Of a stretch of 64,000 nucleotides of DNA, positions 25,354 through 36,213 are shown one piece after another (within the stretch, counting starts at the first letter, position 1; each line of letters opens with the position of its first letter). The notes under the pieces are model-generated. The model ran no database searches. It was not told the origin of the DNA and saw only the letters and a list, made by a program, of their open reading frames with translations. The stretch is from assembly GCA_016650235.1 (NCBI GenBank), contig JAENWC010000140.1:1-64000 (forward strand), read 5' to 3'. The position numbers and the translations under genes were made by a program. This stretch comes from Terriglobia bacterium. GTDB taxonomy: Bacteria > Acidobacteriota > Terriglobia > Bryobacterales > Bryobacteraceae.

Positions 25354-26895
25354 CTACTTGATGCCGAACAGGCCGGGGCGGGCCAGTTTGTACTGGAAGC
25401 GGGCGGGGTTGACGGCGGTGGCTCCGGGGGAATCGACGTAGACGATTTGGGCGGCTACCGGTTCGTAGGCGGCGCGCGGGGCGATGGTGCCTTTGGCGAC
25501 GAGGATTTTCATGCGGTGGGGATAGATGCCGCAACTGATGAGTTGGTTGAGGCTGTTGGGGCTGGAGCGCTCGGTGGTGAGCAGGAGGATATTGGGGAGG
25601 TCGCGGGTGGAACCTTCGGCCTCAATCACCACTGCCAGGCCGAGCTCGTGGTAGCGTGCTCCGCCGTGGCGGACTTCGGTTTCGATGTAGTTGCCGTCAT
25701 GCATGGATTTGACGCGGCCGCGGATGCGGACCGGTTTGCCGTGCATGTTGTCGGTCTTGCCGCCGACGGCCATGTCGAATGTCCCGCCGATGCCGGCTTT
25801 GACGGCGGCCTTGACGGCGGCGGGATCGGCGATGACGAAGACCCATCCGGTGGCTTTCTGTTTGATCAGTTCGTCGAGGATGAAGGTGCTGTCGCCGGCG
25901 GAGCCGCCGCCGATGTTATCGCCGGTGTCCATCAGAGCGATGGGGAACTTGGGTGCGGCCATGGCGGACTTAACGGCTTGGGCCGGCGATGGGATGTTGA
26001 GCTTCAACTGGTCGCGAACGTTCCAGATCATGTCCGCGATGCGTTTGGCCTCACGATCGGCCAGTGCCTGATCGTTGTTGGTGGCGACGACGACGGCGGG
26101 ACCGGTCCAGGGAACATCGCCGTACTGATAGCCGCCGTTGGCGCTGGCGGCGAGCACTTTGGGATTCTTTTCGAGTTCGATGGTTGCCTGGGCGATGGGG
26201 AGGAACGGATTCTGGTAGGTATTGTGAAAAATGATGTTGTAGATCATGGGCGGCTTGACCACGGCCTTGGTGACCTTGACCTTGCCGCTAAGAATGCCGT
26301 TCATGATGCGGGCCGCCTGTATGCCGCGCTCCTTGGTGTCGAGGTGTGGCACCTGCTTGTAGGTGATGAGCACAGTGGCGAGTTTAACTGTCTCCGGCGA
26401 GATGTTGGCGTGGTAGTCGTGAACGACGATGATGGGCAACTGATCGCCGAACGCCTTGCGCATGCGGCGCATGGTTTCCTCGTCGCCATGGGGATGGCCT
26501 TCGACGACCATGGCTCCGTGAAGGGCGAGCAGGATGCCGTCGATCTTGCCCAGGCTTTTGAACTTGGCGATCAGGCGCGCCGTGATGGTGTTGTAGGTGT
26601 CGGCGGTGAGCGGGCCCTTGGGAGTGGCGTCGGCATGGAGGGCCGGGAGAAGCTCGAAGCCTTGCTCTTTTCCGCCGGCGATGAAGCCGGCCACATCGCT
26701 GCTGGAGCGGCCCCAGAGGTCCAGCGGGTCCTCGGTCATTTTGCCGGCTTCCTGGATGGTGTAGTCGGCGAGGGTTGTTTTTGCCGGATTGAAGGAGTTG
26801 GATTCGTGCTTGAATCCGCCAATGGCGACGCGGAACTTGGCGTGGAGGGCGGAGGCGGAAAGCAGGAGAAAGAGAAGAAGGAGACGCTGTACCAT
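25354..26895 (-). CDS. Exported M81-family (MlrC-like) metallopeptidase
   Basis: 513 residues, signal peptide MVQRLLLLFLLLSASALHA. The mature start FRVAIGGFKHESNSFNP is the typical MlrC N-terminus. ILLALHGAMVVEGHPHGDEE and VVHDYHANISPE carry metal-site Asp/His residues. The C-terminal MlrC domain contains LMDTGDNIGGGSAGDSTFIL. The family includes the microcystin-degrading peptidase MlrC; most members have unknown substrates. No overlapping neighbours on its strand. A TATAGT sequence 7 bases upstream of the ATG would imply a very short or absent leader. Confidence 0.85.
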   Translation of the reverse strand: MVQRLLLLFLLLSASALHAKFRVAIGGFKHESNSFNPAKTTLADYTIQEAGKMTEDPLDLWGRSSSDVAGFIAGGKEQGFELLPALHADATPKGPLTADTYNTITARLIAKFKSLGKIDGILLALHGAMVVEGHPHGDEETMRRMRKAFGDQLPIIVVHDYHANISPETVKLATVLITYKQVPHLDTKERGIQAARIMNGILSGKVKVTKAVVKPPMIYNIIFHNTYQNPFLPIAQATIELEKNPKVLAASANGGYQYGDVPWTGPAVVVATNNDQALADREAKRIADMIWNVRDQLKLNIPSPAQAVKSAMAAPKFPIALMDTGDNIGGGSAGDSTFILDELIKQKATGWVFVIADPAAVKAAVKAGIGGTFDMAVGGKTDNMHGKPVRIRGRVKSMHDGNYIETEVRHGGARYHELGLAVVIEAEGSTRDLPNILLLTTERSSPNSLNQLISCGIYPHRMKILVAKGTIAPRAAYEPVAAQIVYVDSPGATAVNPARFQYKLARPGLFGIK

Positions 26896-27021
26896 GGACT
26901 GACTATACTACAGAATCGCCACAGGTCTGGGTGCAAAGTGTGGTTAATGGGACACAGTAGTACTCCCTCAGTTTCGATATTTGTCAAGCAGTTAGCTATC
27001 GGTATTCGAATTGCAACATAA

Positions 27022-27951
27022 GTGGTTTACTGGATCCGGGTGGTTTGGGGAGAGGGCAGTCTGAGATACGAAACGACGATACAGCGGGCGGTTGAGACGA
27101 CGGGCGTGGGACTGCACAGCGGGGTCCCGGTATCGATACGGATCAAGCCAGCGCCGCCATCGACAGGGATCGTGTTTCTGCGGAGCGATCTGGAGCATTT
27201 CCCGATTCCGGCCAGCTACCGGCACGTGGCGAAGGTGAGTTATGCGACGAGCCTGATGCGGCAAGGCGTGTTGATTTCTACGACAGAGCATTTGCTGAGT
27301 GTGTTCTACAGCATGGGGATCGATAACGTGCTGGTGGAGATCAACAATCTGGAGGTGCCGATTCTGGACGGGAGCGGGGAACCGTTTGTGGAGTTGATAC
27401 GAGGGGCGGGGATCAGGACGTATAGGAGACGGCGGCGCTATTTAAGGGTACGGCGGCCGGTGAGTGTGGAGGGGAACGGGAAGCGGATCACGATACTGCC
27501 GGCGGACCGGTTTCTGTTGACCTGCGATATTTACTTTGACCATCCGCTGGTGGGCAAGCAGTCGCTGGAGATGGAAGTGACGCCGGAGAATTATGCACGG
27601 GAGATTGCGCCGGCGCGGACGTTCGGTTTTGAGCATGAGCTGGACCAGATGCGGGACATGGGGCTGATCCGCGGAGCTACGCTGGAGAGCGCTGTTTGTT
27701 TTGACCGCAGCAGGGTGTTGAATCCGGGCGGGCTGCGATTTCCGGACGAGTGCTGCCGGCACAAGGCGTTGGACCTGATCGGGGACTTGGCGCTGATCGG
27801 GCGGCCGCTGCTGGGACACGTGATCGCGGAGCGGGCCGGGCATGCGATGCACGTGGCGCTGGTATCGAAGATCATGTCGGACCCGTCATTGTACGAGGTG
27901 CTGAGCTTCGATCAACTGGCCACGCGCGTGACGCATGCGTTGGTGAGCTGA
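27022..27951 (+). CDS. lpxC: UDP-3-O-acyl-N-acetylglucosamine deacetylase
   Basis: 309 residues as given (GTG start). It catalyses the committed step of lipid A synthesis in the cytoplasm. Visible motifs: TTGVGLHSG near the N-terminus, the zinc ligand in TTEHLLS (His90), EVPILDGSG, FVELI, and RHKALDLIGDLALIG (His247, Asp251), then GHAMHVALV (His274, general acid). The true start is uncertain: the conserved domain begins at RYETTIQR, and a CTG at 27061 has a strong GGAGAGGG just upstream, so translation could start there. It begins a forward cluster of envelope genes. Confidence 0.93.
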   Translation: MVYWIRVVWGEGSLRYETTIQRAVETTGVGLHSGVPVSIRIKPAPPSTGIVFLRSDLEHFPIPASYRHVAKVSYATSLMRQGVLISTTEHLLSVFYSMGIDNVLVEINNLEVPILDGSGEPFVELIRGAGIRTYRRRRRYLRVRRPVSVEGNGKRITILPADRFLLTCDIYFDHPLVGKQSLEMEVTPENYAREIAPARTFGFEHELDQMRDMGLIRGATLESAVCFDRSRVLNPGGLRFPDECCRHKALDLIGDLALIGRPLLGHVIAERAGHAMHVALVSKIMSDPSLYEVLSFDQLATRVTHALVS

Positions 27952-27962
27952 TCGGACCGAGC

Positions 27963-28514
27963 TTGCGCCTCCTGATTTGGATCCCCAGTCTTGTTTCGTT
28001 GTCGCGTCTTGCGATGACGCCCGTGGTGGCGCTTGCAATTCTGGATCACCGGTATGGGGCAGCGCTGGTGTGGTTCATTGCAGCGGCATTCACCGACATC
28101 ATCGACGGGTATCTGGCGCGGCGGTTCGGGTGGATGACGCAAGCCGGGGCATGGCTGGATCCGCTGGCCGACAAGGCGATGCTGGTGACCATCTATGCGT
28201 TTCTCTGGATGGCGGGGGCGATCCCGGCGTGGCTGGCGGGGCTGATTTTTGGACGGGACATTCTGATCCTTGTGATGGTGGGGGCAGCACTCGCGTTGAC
28301 CAAGCTGCGGGAATTTCCACCATCGCAATGGGGCAAGTTCTGCACGTTTTCACAGATTGTGACGGCGGTGACAGTGATGGTGCACGGGGGCGGGCTGCTG
28401 GAGGGGCTGGAGGTGGTGTTGCAGGTGATGTTTGTGGTTGCGGGGGGAATGACGGGCATCAGCGGGGCGCATTATTTTTATGGCGGAGTGAGGCGGTGGA
28501 TGGGGAAAGATTGA
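27963..28514 (+). CDS. pgsA: CDP-alcohol phosphatidyltransferase, PgsA-like
   Basis: About 183 residues from a TTG at 27963, chosen because it yields MRLLIWIPSLVSLSRLAMTP, the usual PgsA N-terminus. The upstream reading frame overlaps lpxC. The complete family motif DG-x2-AR-x8-G-x3-D-x3-D is visible as DGYLARRF...GAWLDPLAD. At least four membrane segments follow. It probably makes phosphatidylglycerophosphate from CDP-diacylglycerol and glycerol-3-phosphate, but related enzymes for other alcohols cannot be excluded. It starts 12 bases after lpxC and is probably cotranscribed. Confidence 0.8.
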   Translation: MRLLIWIPSLVSLSRLAMTPVVALAILDHRYGAALVWFIAAAFTDIIDGYLARRFGWMTQAGAWLDPLADKAMLVTIYAFLWMAGAIPAWLAGLIFGRDILILVMVGAALALTKLREFPPSQWGKFCTFSQIVTAVTVMVHGGGLLEGLEVVLQVMFVVAGGMTGISGAHYFYGGVRRWMGKD

Positions 28515-28558
28515 CTCCGGGGGCGGGCGAATGTAGTCTTAAGAAAGGTGGGAGCCAG

Positions 28559-29125
28559 ATGACCCGGTACAGTCCATCCCGGAACTACTTGACGGCAGGC
28601 TTGGTGGCCTTGGCGCTGAGCGGGATATCGGGTTGGATGACGGTACGGTGGCCGGTGTCGATTGTGCCGGCGATCCTGTTCTGCATCACCGCACTTTTGC
28701 TGCTGTTCCTGGCCAGCCGGCCGGGCATTGAGATCCACGCGCGTCATCTGCGGGTGGGCAATCGCGTGATCGCGTGGGGCGAGATACATGCGGTGGACCT
28801 GACGGGATGGACCTCGCCTTTGATCGTAAATATAACGCTGGCGGATAAGTCCCGATTGTTGCTGGTCTATCCGGCGGATCTGGATTCGGCGGTGAACCTG
28901 TTGCGGCATTTGCGGAAGATGGTGCATAACGCATTGATCGATGGGATTCCCTATGCGGAGTATTGGAGTGAGGAAACGGCGGAAGGGAACAGTTCGTCAG
29001 CGCAGCCGGCACTGCCGCGGTATCCGCTGTTAGGCGAGGAAGATGAGGCCGAAGTGGAGCGGCTGTACCAGCGCTTGAAATCGGTGGGTCATCTGGATCC
29101 GAAGAACGGCCCGGAAGAGAGTTAA
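28559..29125 (+). CDS. Small membrane protein with PH-like domain
   Basis: 188 residues from an ATG preceded by AAAGGTGGGAG. Two transmembrane segments (LTAGLVALALSGISGWMTV and VPAILFCITALLLLFLA) are followed by IEIHARHLRVGNRVIAWGEI and LADKSRLLLVYPADL, a pattern like bacterial PH domains. The C-terminal 60 residues are acidic and probably disordered. Function unknown; the position between phospholipid and lipid-export genes suggests an envelope role. Confidence 0.65.
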   Translation: MTRYSPSRNYLTAGLVALALSGISGWMTVRWPVSIVPAILFCITALLLLFLASRPGIEIHARHLRVGNRVIAWGEIHAVDLTGWTSPLIVNITLADKSRLLLVYPADLDSAVNLLRHLRKMVHNALIDGIPYAEYWSEETAEGNSSSAQPALPRYPLLGEEDEAEVERLYQRLKSVGHLDPKNGPEES

Positions 29126-29128
29126 TCC

Positions 29129-29722
29129 TTGCGCCCAGGCCTGCGCAATGGTGCGGCGGTGGTCATGCTTGCGGCGGCCTTATTGAGCGCAACGCATGCG
29201 TGGTGGCTGGCCGGATTGGGGAGCTACCTGGTGCAGGCGGAAGCGCCGGAAAAGGCCGAAATCATAGTGGTGCTGGCTGGGGATTCGCATGGTCACAGGG
29301 TGCTGAAAGGCGGGGAACTGGTGCGTGGCGGGTTTGCGCGGCGCGCGCTGGTGAGCGGGCCCGGTCCTCATTACGGGCACAGCGAGGACGAGTTAGCGAT
29401 CCCGTTTGCGGTACGGCATGGTTACCCGGAGAGCTACTTCGAAGGTTTCCCTATTCGGGCTCATTCCACGCTTGAGGAATCGGGGCTAGTGGTTGCGGAA
29501 CTGCGGCGGCGGGGCATACATAAGGCGATGGTGGTGACCAGTGACTATCACACGCGGCGGGCGGGGAGAATGTTCCGGTCGGCGGCTCCTGATTTAGAGA
29601 TTGTGATCGTGGGAGCGCGGGATGAATGGTTCCGGGCGAATGACTGGTGGAAGAGGCGCGAGGCGCAGAAGACGTTTCTATTGGAGTGGGCTAAAACTGT
29701 GGCGTCGTATCTTGGGATTTAG
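29129..29722 (+). CDS. YdcF-like DUF218 protein
   Basis: 197 residues from TTG. One N-terminal membrane segment (GAAVVMLAAALLSATHAWWLA), then the DUF218 fold: IIVVLAGDSHGHR, RALVSGPGP, AHSTLEESGLVV and VVTSDYHTRRAGRMF. The order of the Asp/His/Arg residues matches the family linked to envelope polysaccharide or lipid-carrier metabolism (E. coli ElyC, SanA). It starts 3 bases after the preceding stop and is followed 3 bases later by the ABC exporter, so it belongs to the envelope operon. Confidence 0.8.
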   Translation: MRPGLRNGAAVVMLAAALLSATHAWWLAGLGSYLVQAEAPEKAEIIVVLAGDSHGHRVLKGGELVRGGFARRALVSGPGPHYGHSEDELAIPFAVRHGYPESYFEGFPIRAHSTLEESGLVVAELRRRGIHKAMVVTSDYHTRRAGRMFRSAAPDLEIVIVGARDEWFRANDWWKRREAQKTFLLEWAKTVASYLGI

Positions 29723-29725
29723 ACG

Positions 29726-31468
29726 ATGAAGGAATCGTTTCGCACGCTGGCGCCGCTACTTTGGGTTCACCGGAGAGGTCTGGGGCTTGGGATGGGATCG
29801 CTGGTGCTGAAGGATCTGCTGGGAGCGGCGCTTCCACTGGTGATCAAGGCTGGGGTGGACGGGCTGAGGGAGGGGTTCAGGTTTCAGAGCCTGTTGTGGT
29901 TCGGGGTAGCGCTGCTGGGCTTGTCGGCGGCCAAGGGGTTCTTTCAATATTGGATGCGGGTGCAGTTGATCGGCATCTCACGCGACATTGAATACGACTT
30001 GCGCAACCGTCTGTTTGGGCATCTGATGCGGATGGATCACGGGTTTTATTCGCGGTACCGGACGGGGGACATCATGGCGCGGGCCACGAACGATCTGAAC
30101 GCGGTGCGAATGATGTTGGGTCCGGGGATCATGTATTGGACCGAGACGTCGTTGACGTTTGTGCTTGCGGTGGCTGTGATGTTGTACACGGACTGGCAAT
30201 TGACGTTGGTGGCATTGGCTCCGGCGCCGCTGGTGAGCGTGGCGGTGATCGTATTTGGGCGGAAGATCCATGCAAGGTTTGAGAAGATCCAGGCATTGTT
30301 TTCCGACATCAGCAGCCGGGTGCAGGAGAATCTATCCGGAGTGCGCGTGATCCGCGCGTACGTGCAGGAAGAGGCGGAGATGGAGCAGTTCGCGCGGCTG
30401 AACCAGGACTACATCGGGCAGAATCTGAAGCTGGGCGTAACTTCTGGGTTATTCATGCCAATGCTGGAGGCGCTGATCGGGATGGCGTTTCTGATTGTGC
30501 TGTGGGCGGGCGGAAAACGTCTATTGGATGGGGAAATCACGCTCGGCAGTTTCATGATGTTCAACGTGTACATGGGGATGTTGACCTGGCCGATGATTGC
30601 GATGGGGTGGGTAGTGAATCTGATGCAGCGCGGCAAGGCGTCGGTGGAGCGGCTGAATGAGATCTTCCAGCAGCAGCCGGACATTGCCTCGCGTGAGAGG
30701 GCGCGGCGGCTGGGCGGGACGGTGCGCGGGGAGATCGAATTTCGAAATGTCCGGGTCCGTTATGGCGCGGGAGTAGCGTTAAACGGGGTGAGTCTGAAGC
30801 TGGAGGCGGGGCAGACGGTGGCGATTGTGGGGCACACCGGGAGCGGCAAGAGCACGCTGGTACAACTGATTCCGCGGCTGATTGATCCGAGCGAAGGCAC
30901 GGTGCTTCTGGATGGAGTGGATCTGCGGGAACTGGACCCGGCCGAGCTGCGCCATCAGATCGGATTTGTGCCGCAGGAGACATTTCTGTTCAGCGCGACA
31001 TTGCGGGAAAACATCGCGTTCGGGGTAGAGACGGCGACGACGGAGGAGATTGAGCGCGCGGCCGGGATTGCGGGACTGGCGCCGGACATCGAGGGTTTCC
31101 CGGACGGGTTGAACACGCGAGTGGGCGAGCGCGGGATCACGCTGTCGGGCGGACAGAAGCAGCGAACCGCCATAGCGCGGGCGATTGTGCGCAATCCAAG
31201 GATTTTGATTCTGGATGACGCTTTGTCGAGCGTGGACACGCTGACGGAGGAACGGATTCTGAACCACCTATCGGGGATGATGCGCGGGCGGACCACCATT
31301 TTGATTTCGCACCGGGTGTCGACGGTACGGAACGCGGACCGGATATATGTGATTGAGAATGGGCAGGTGGCGGAATCGGGGACGCATGAGGAGTTGCTCA
31401 GGGCAGGGGGTTACTACGCGGATCTGCATCAGAAGCAGTTGCTGGAGGAGGAATTGGAAGCGATTTGA
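29726..31468 (+). CDS. ABC exporter, fused permease-ATPase (MsbA/MdlB type)
   Basis: 580 residues. The N-terminal half has six transmembrane segments (about 20-320). The nucleotide-binding half contains GHTGSGKST (Walker A), VPQETFLFS (Q-loop), TLSGGQKQR (signature), ILILDDALSSVD (Walker B) and ISHRVST (H-loop), all intact. It works as a homodimer or with a partner not encoded nearby. The context with lpxC, a phospholipid synthase and a DUF218 protein makes a lipid or lipopolysaccharide-precursor flippase plausible, but family members also export drugs and peptides. Confidence 0.88.
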   Translation: MKESFRTLAPLLWVHRRGLGLGMGSLVLKDLLGAALPLVIKAGVDGLREGFRFQSLLWFGVALLGLSAAKGFFQYWMRVQLIGISRDIEYDLRNRLFGHLMRMDHGFYSRYRTGDIMARATNDLNAVRMMLGPGIMYWTETSLTFVLAVAVMLYTDWQLTLVALAPAPLVSVAVIVFGRKIHARFEKIQALFSDISSRVQENLSGVRVIRAYVQEEAEMEQFARLNQDYIGQNLKLGVTSGLFMPMLEALIGMAFLIVLWAGGKRLLDGEITLGSFMMFNVYMGMLTWPMIAMGWVVNLMQRGKASVERLNEIFQQQPDIASRERARRLGGTVRGEIEFRNVRVRYGAGVALNGVSLKLEAGQTVAIVGHTGSGKSTLVQLIPRLIDPSEGTVLLDGVDLRELDPAELRHQIGFVPQETFLFSATLRENIAFGVETATTEEIERAAGIAGLAPDIEGFPDGLNTRVGERGITLSGGQKQRTAIARAIVRNPRILILDDALSSVDTLTEERILNHLSGMMRGRTTILISHRVSTVRNADRIYVIENGQVAESGTHEELLRAGGYYADLHQKQLLEEELEAI

Positions 31469-31487
31469 GCCCGCAAAGGGCCGCGAA

Positions 31488-31520
31488 GCAGGCTCCGTTT
31501 TGCGCGTGTTCCTTAAAGGA
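31488..31520 (+). repeat. Interspersed repeat, copy B (upstream of guaB)
   Basis: It shares GCAGGCTCCGTTTTGCGCG with copy A and differs from copy C by few bases in the following GTTCCTTAAAGGA. It lies in the 87-base gap between the ABC exporter and guaB, so it is not translated. Confidence 0.7.
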
Positions 31521-31537
31521 AGATGCGGCTGTGCTAA

Positions 31538-33013
<1,476 letters not shown>

Positions 33014-33018
33014 GCGGG

Positions 33019-34470
33019 TCATGCGCCTTGGCCCGTGACTTGTGTCTTCAGTTTGCCTTTCCACAAGCGTATGTCGAGCTCGGTTCCGGTCCGGATGGAA
33101 GCGGCTTCGGTGACGATGTGGCCATGGCTGTCCTGGACGATAGCGTAGCCGCGTTCAAGAATTCGCAAGGGGCTCAGTTGGGTGAGGGATGCGGAGAGGG
33201 CGTCGAGGCGGCGCATGGCCGGAGATAAGGCGGCTTGCATGGATTGTTCGAGCGATGCTTGGAGCTGTTGCAGGCGGCGGTGAGCGGCTAACACTCTGAC
33301 CCGGAGATCGCGCTCACGGAGCCTGGAGTCGAGGGCCTGTCAAATTTTACGGCGCTCGATCAGGCGGGCTCGCAGGATCTCGCGTCCGGCGGACTCGAGT
33401 TCATCCACGCGCTGGCCAGCCCGCCCGAGGCGCCGGGTGAGGATAGCGTTGGCGCGTTGCACGCCTTGTTGTTCAAGCCGCGCGGAGGCGCGCGCGAGGC
33501 AGAGGCGCAGGGCACGCTCCTGGCGGAGAGCAGCGGAATCGATTTGGTCGAGGATATCGGTTTTGGGGCGGACCACGAGTTCGGCCGCGGCCGAAGGGGT
33601 GGGCGCGCGGAGGTCGGCGGTAAAGTCGGCGATGGTGAAATCGGTTTCGTGTCCGACGGCGGAGATGATGGGGATGGGGCAGGCGGCGATGGCTCGGGCG
33701 ACGGCTTCCTCATTGAAGGTCCAGAGGTCTTCGAGCGAACCGCCGCCGCGTCCGAGGATGAGCACATCGGCCCAGCCGGAAGCGCAAAGGGCGCCGTCCG
33801 CGCCCCCAAACTGTTCAGAAACACGCGAGTTGCCGATGCGGGCGGCAGCTCCGTTTTGCGCGTGTTCTTTAAGAGAGGAGAAGTATTCGATCGCCTCGAC
33901 CACGGCCTCGACAGAACCTGCGCCTTGCACCGTGGCGGGGTAAAGCCGGATGTGAAGACCGGAGTGGCGGCGTTCGATCACGTTGAGTATGTCGCGGATC
34001 ACGGCGCCGGTAGAGGAAGTGATAATGCCGATGCGCCGCGGGTAGGCGGGCAGGGGTTTCTTACGCTCGGGGGAAAAGAGGCCTTCAGCTTCGAGCTTGG
34101 TTTTAAGTTGCTCGAAGGCGAGCTGGAGTTGGCCGAAGCCCCGCGGTTCAAGCGTCTCCACGATGAACTGATATTCTCCGCGCGGCTCATAGACATCGAT
34201 GCGGCCGCGCGCCAGCACAGCGATGCCGTCGGCTGGTTTAAAGCGGATGAGGCGGAGCGAGTTTTTGTAACAGACGCTACGGAGCTGAGCGGCTTCGTCT
34301 TTGAGGGTAAAGTAGGCATGGCCGCTGGCGGGCGTTTTCGAGCCGGAGATCTCTCCAGCTACCCATATGTTGTTGAAGGAGTTAGCGAGTGTACCCCGAA
34401 TCTCGGCTGTGAGCTGGCTGACGGTGTAGATGCGTCTGACGGGCTCCCAATCTAACTTAATCTGTTCCAT
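33019..34470 (-). pseudogene. xseA: Exonuclease VII large subunit, interrupted by an in-frame TGA
   Basis: Codons 1-376 (34470-33343) encode the OB-fold N-terminus (YTVSQLTAEIRGTL, IWVAGEISG) and the catalytic part (GIITSSTGAVIRDI, VLILGRGGGSLEDLW, VGHETDFTIADF). A TGA at 33342-33340 follows LIERRKI. The same frame then continues QALDSRLRERDLRVRVLAAH to the family C-terminus LSPLRILERGYAIVQD. A single-base change such as CGA to TGA explains it; sequencing error or readthrough are alternatives. Residues about 199-232 are an insert absent from ordinary XseA and overlap repeat copy C. No xseB is seen nearby. The truncated form would lack the C-terminal coiled-coil/tail. Confidence 0.8.
33845..33877 (+). 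repeat. Interspersed repeat, copy C (inside xseA)
   Basis: The core GCTCCGTTTTGCGCGTGTTC occurs here on the plus strand, so xseA, on the minus strand, reads it as LKEHAQNGA. It forms the start of a roughly 33-residue insert between the YFS and ADVLILGRGGGS segments of XseA. Confidence 0.7.
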
Positions 34471-34483
34471 AATATTTTTCGAT

Positions 34484-34510
34484 TTGACGACTCCGCACCG
34501 ATCCTATAAC
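34484..34510 (+). promoter_or_regulatory. Possible glnA promoter
   Basis: TTGACG at 34484-34489 and TATAAC at 34505-34510 are separated by 15 bases, shorter than the usual 17. A further TATACT follows at 34513. AT-rich for this genome, and located between the divergent xseA and glnA. Sequence-only prediction. Confidence 0.35.
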
Positions 34511-34635
34511 CTTATACTTTATTGCTTCCCAGGCGCCAGGCCAAGGCGTCGCCTGCTGGCAATTAATCGCTCGGCTTCAAACACCGCGCCGGTAGAATCC
34601 TGTGCCCCGGCAAGAGGGCCAAACATGGAGGATAG

Positions 34636-36045
34636 ATGACCCCGAAAGAAGTACTGGCATTTGCCAAGAAGAATGAGGCTCGCCAACTGGACCTGCGGTT
34701 CACGGACCTGCCGGGCCTATGGCAGCACATTTCCTACCCGATCTCGCAGTTGTCCGAGGACAGCTTTGAAGACGGCTTTGGGATTGACGGATCGAGCATA
34801 CGTGGCTGGGCCGCGATTAATGAGAGCGACATGCTGCTCATTCCCGACGGCTCTACTGCGATGATGGATCCATTCACCGAGGTGCCGACGCTGGTGATGG
34901 TCTGCGAGGTGATCGATCCGATCACGCGGCAGCATTACGAACGCGATCCGCGCTGGATTGCGAAGAAGGCGGAAGCGTATCTGAAGTCGACCAATCTGAG
35001 CGATACGGCCTACTTTGGGGCTGAGGCGGAGTTCTTCATTTTCGACAACGTGAGTTTCGATCAGAACCAGCATTCGGGGTTCTACTTCATCGACGCCGAA
35101 GAGGGACGTTGGAACTCGGGCCGGCGCGAGAACAATCTCGGCTACCGTCCGCGATACAAGGAAGGCTACTTCCCGGTTCCTCCGACGGATCACTATCAGG
35201 ATCTGCGCGCGGAGATGGTGGAAGTGATGATCAAGTGCGGGCTCAACATCGAATGCCATCACCATGAAGTGGCCACCGCGGGCCAGTGCGAAATCGATCA
35301 GCGCTTCGACACGATGATCAAGTCGGCCGACAACATGATGTTGTACAAATACATCGTGCGCAATGTGGCCAACGAGTACGGAAAAACGGCTACGTTCATG
35401 CCGAAGCCGCTGTTCCAGGACAACGGATCCGGCATGCACACGCACCAATCCTTGTGGAAGGGCGACAAGCCGCTGTTTGCGGGCGACGGCTATGCCGGTC
35501 TGAGCCAGATGGCGCTGCACTACATCGGCGGATTGCTGAGGCATGCGCGCGCGCTGTCGGCCATCATCGCACCGACCACCAACTCTTACAAGCGCCTGGT
35601 GCCGGGCTACGAAGCGCCGGTGAATCTGGCCTATTCGCGGCGCAACCGGTCGGCGGCTGTGCGCATTCCGATGTACTCGGCCAGCCCGAAGGCAAAGCGG
35701 GTGGAGTTCCGGCCGCCGGATCCGGCCGCCAACCCTTACCTGGCTTTCGCGGCCATGCTGATGGCTGGTCTGGACGGGGTGTTGAACAAGATCGATCCGG
35801 GCGAATCCCTGGACAAGGATATCTACGATCTGTCGCCGGAAGAGATCAAGGCCGTTCCGTCGATGCCGGCATCGCTGGAGGAAGCGCTGAACTGCCTGGA
35901 AGCCGATCACGGGTTCCTGCTGAAGGGCGACGTGTTCACCGAGGAGTTGCTCGAGACGTTCATCTCCTACAAGCGCAAAGCGGAAGCGGATGCAATTCGC
36001 TTGCGGCCGCACCCCTACGAGTTCGCGCTGTACTACGACATTTAG
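34636..36045 (+). CDS. glnA: Type I glutamine synthetase
   Basis: 469 residues, the length of GSI-beta. It ligates ammonia to glutamate with ATP in the cytoplasm as a dodecamer. Signatures: [11 protein letters not shown], the active-site ligands in [35 protein letters not shown] and the ATP region [18 protein letters not shown] tyrosine in [10 protein letters not shown] occupies the adenylylation position, so control by an adenylyltransferase is likely. The ATG at 34636 is preceded by a good GGAGG. A strong intrinsic terminator follows the gene, so it is monocistronic. Confidence 0.97.
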   Translation: MTPKEVLAFAKKNEARQLDLRFTDLPGLWQHISYPISQLSEDSFEDGFGIDGSSIRGWAAINESDMLLIPDGSTAMMDPFTEVPTLVMVCEVIDPITRQHYERDPRWIAKKAEAYLKSTNLSDTAYFGAEAEFFIFDNVSFDQNQHSGFYFIDAEEGRWNSGRRENNLGYRPRYKEGYFPVPPTDHYQDLRAEMVEVMIKCGLNIECHHHEVATAGQCEIDQRFDTMIKSADNMMLYKYIVRNVANEYGKTATFMPKPLFQDNGSGMHTHQSLWKGDKPLFAGDGYAGLSQMALHYIGGLLRHARALSAIIAPTTNSYKRLVPGYEAPVNLAYSRRNRSAAVRIPMYSASPKAKRVEFRPPDPAANPYLAFAAMLMAGLDGVLNKIDPGESLDKDIYDLSPEEIKAVPSMPASLEEALNCLEADHGFLLKGDVFTEELLETFISYKRKAEADAIRLRPHPYEFALYYDI

Positions 36046-36074
36046 TCCGCGGCTTGCGCGTGGGATCATCAAAG

Positions 36075-36107
36075 GGGCAGCTGTTCTTGGCTGCCCTTTT
36101 CGCTTTT
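36075..36107 (+). terminator. Intrinsic terminator of glnA
   Basis: A 7-bp stem GGGCAGC / GCTGCCC with an 8-base loop (36075-36096) is followed by TTTTCGCTTTT. It begins 30 bases after the glnA stop. Confidence 0.85.
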
Positions 36108-36111
36108 AAGC

Positions 36112-36213
36112 ACCCCCGATCAGCCTTACGTCATCACTGTACCAGGCAACGAAGGAAAAGAACTCGCGCCAGGTACTCTGAACGTCATACTCAAGAAGGC
36201 AGGCTTGAAATGA
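36112..36213 (+). pseudogene. HicA toxin remnant, N-terminal half missing
   Basis: An open frame right after the glnA terminator reads PDQPYVITVPGNEGKELAPG, then TLNVILKKAGLK and stop. This is the C-terminal half of HicA mRNA interferases, whose usual sequence is GSHHHFxHP...VTVPxH..KEL..GTL..ILKQAGL. The catalytic GSHH histidine segment is absent and no start codon is available. The stop overlaps the HicB ATG (ATGA). The deletion breakpoint lies between the terminator and 36115. Confidence 0.7.

Noticed and set aside
25330-27021. Long plus-strand reading frame (563 codons) opposite the M81 peptidase
   Set aside because: It mirrors the codon bias of the peptidase gene, is Gly/Asp-rich and has no domain; the minus-strand gene has clear motifs.
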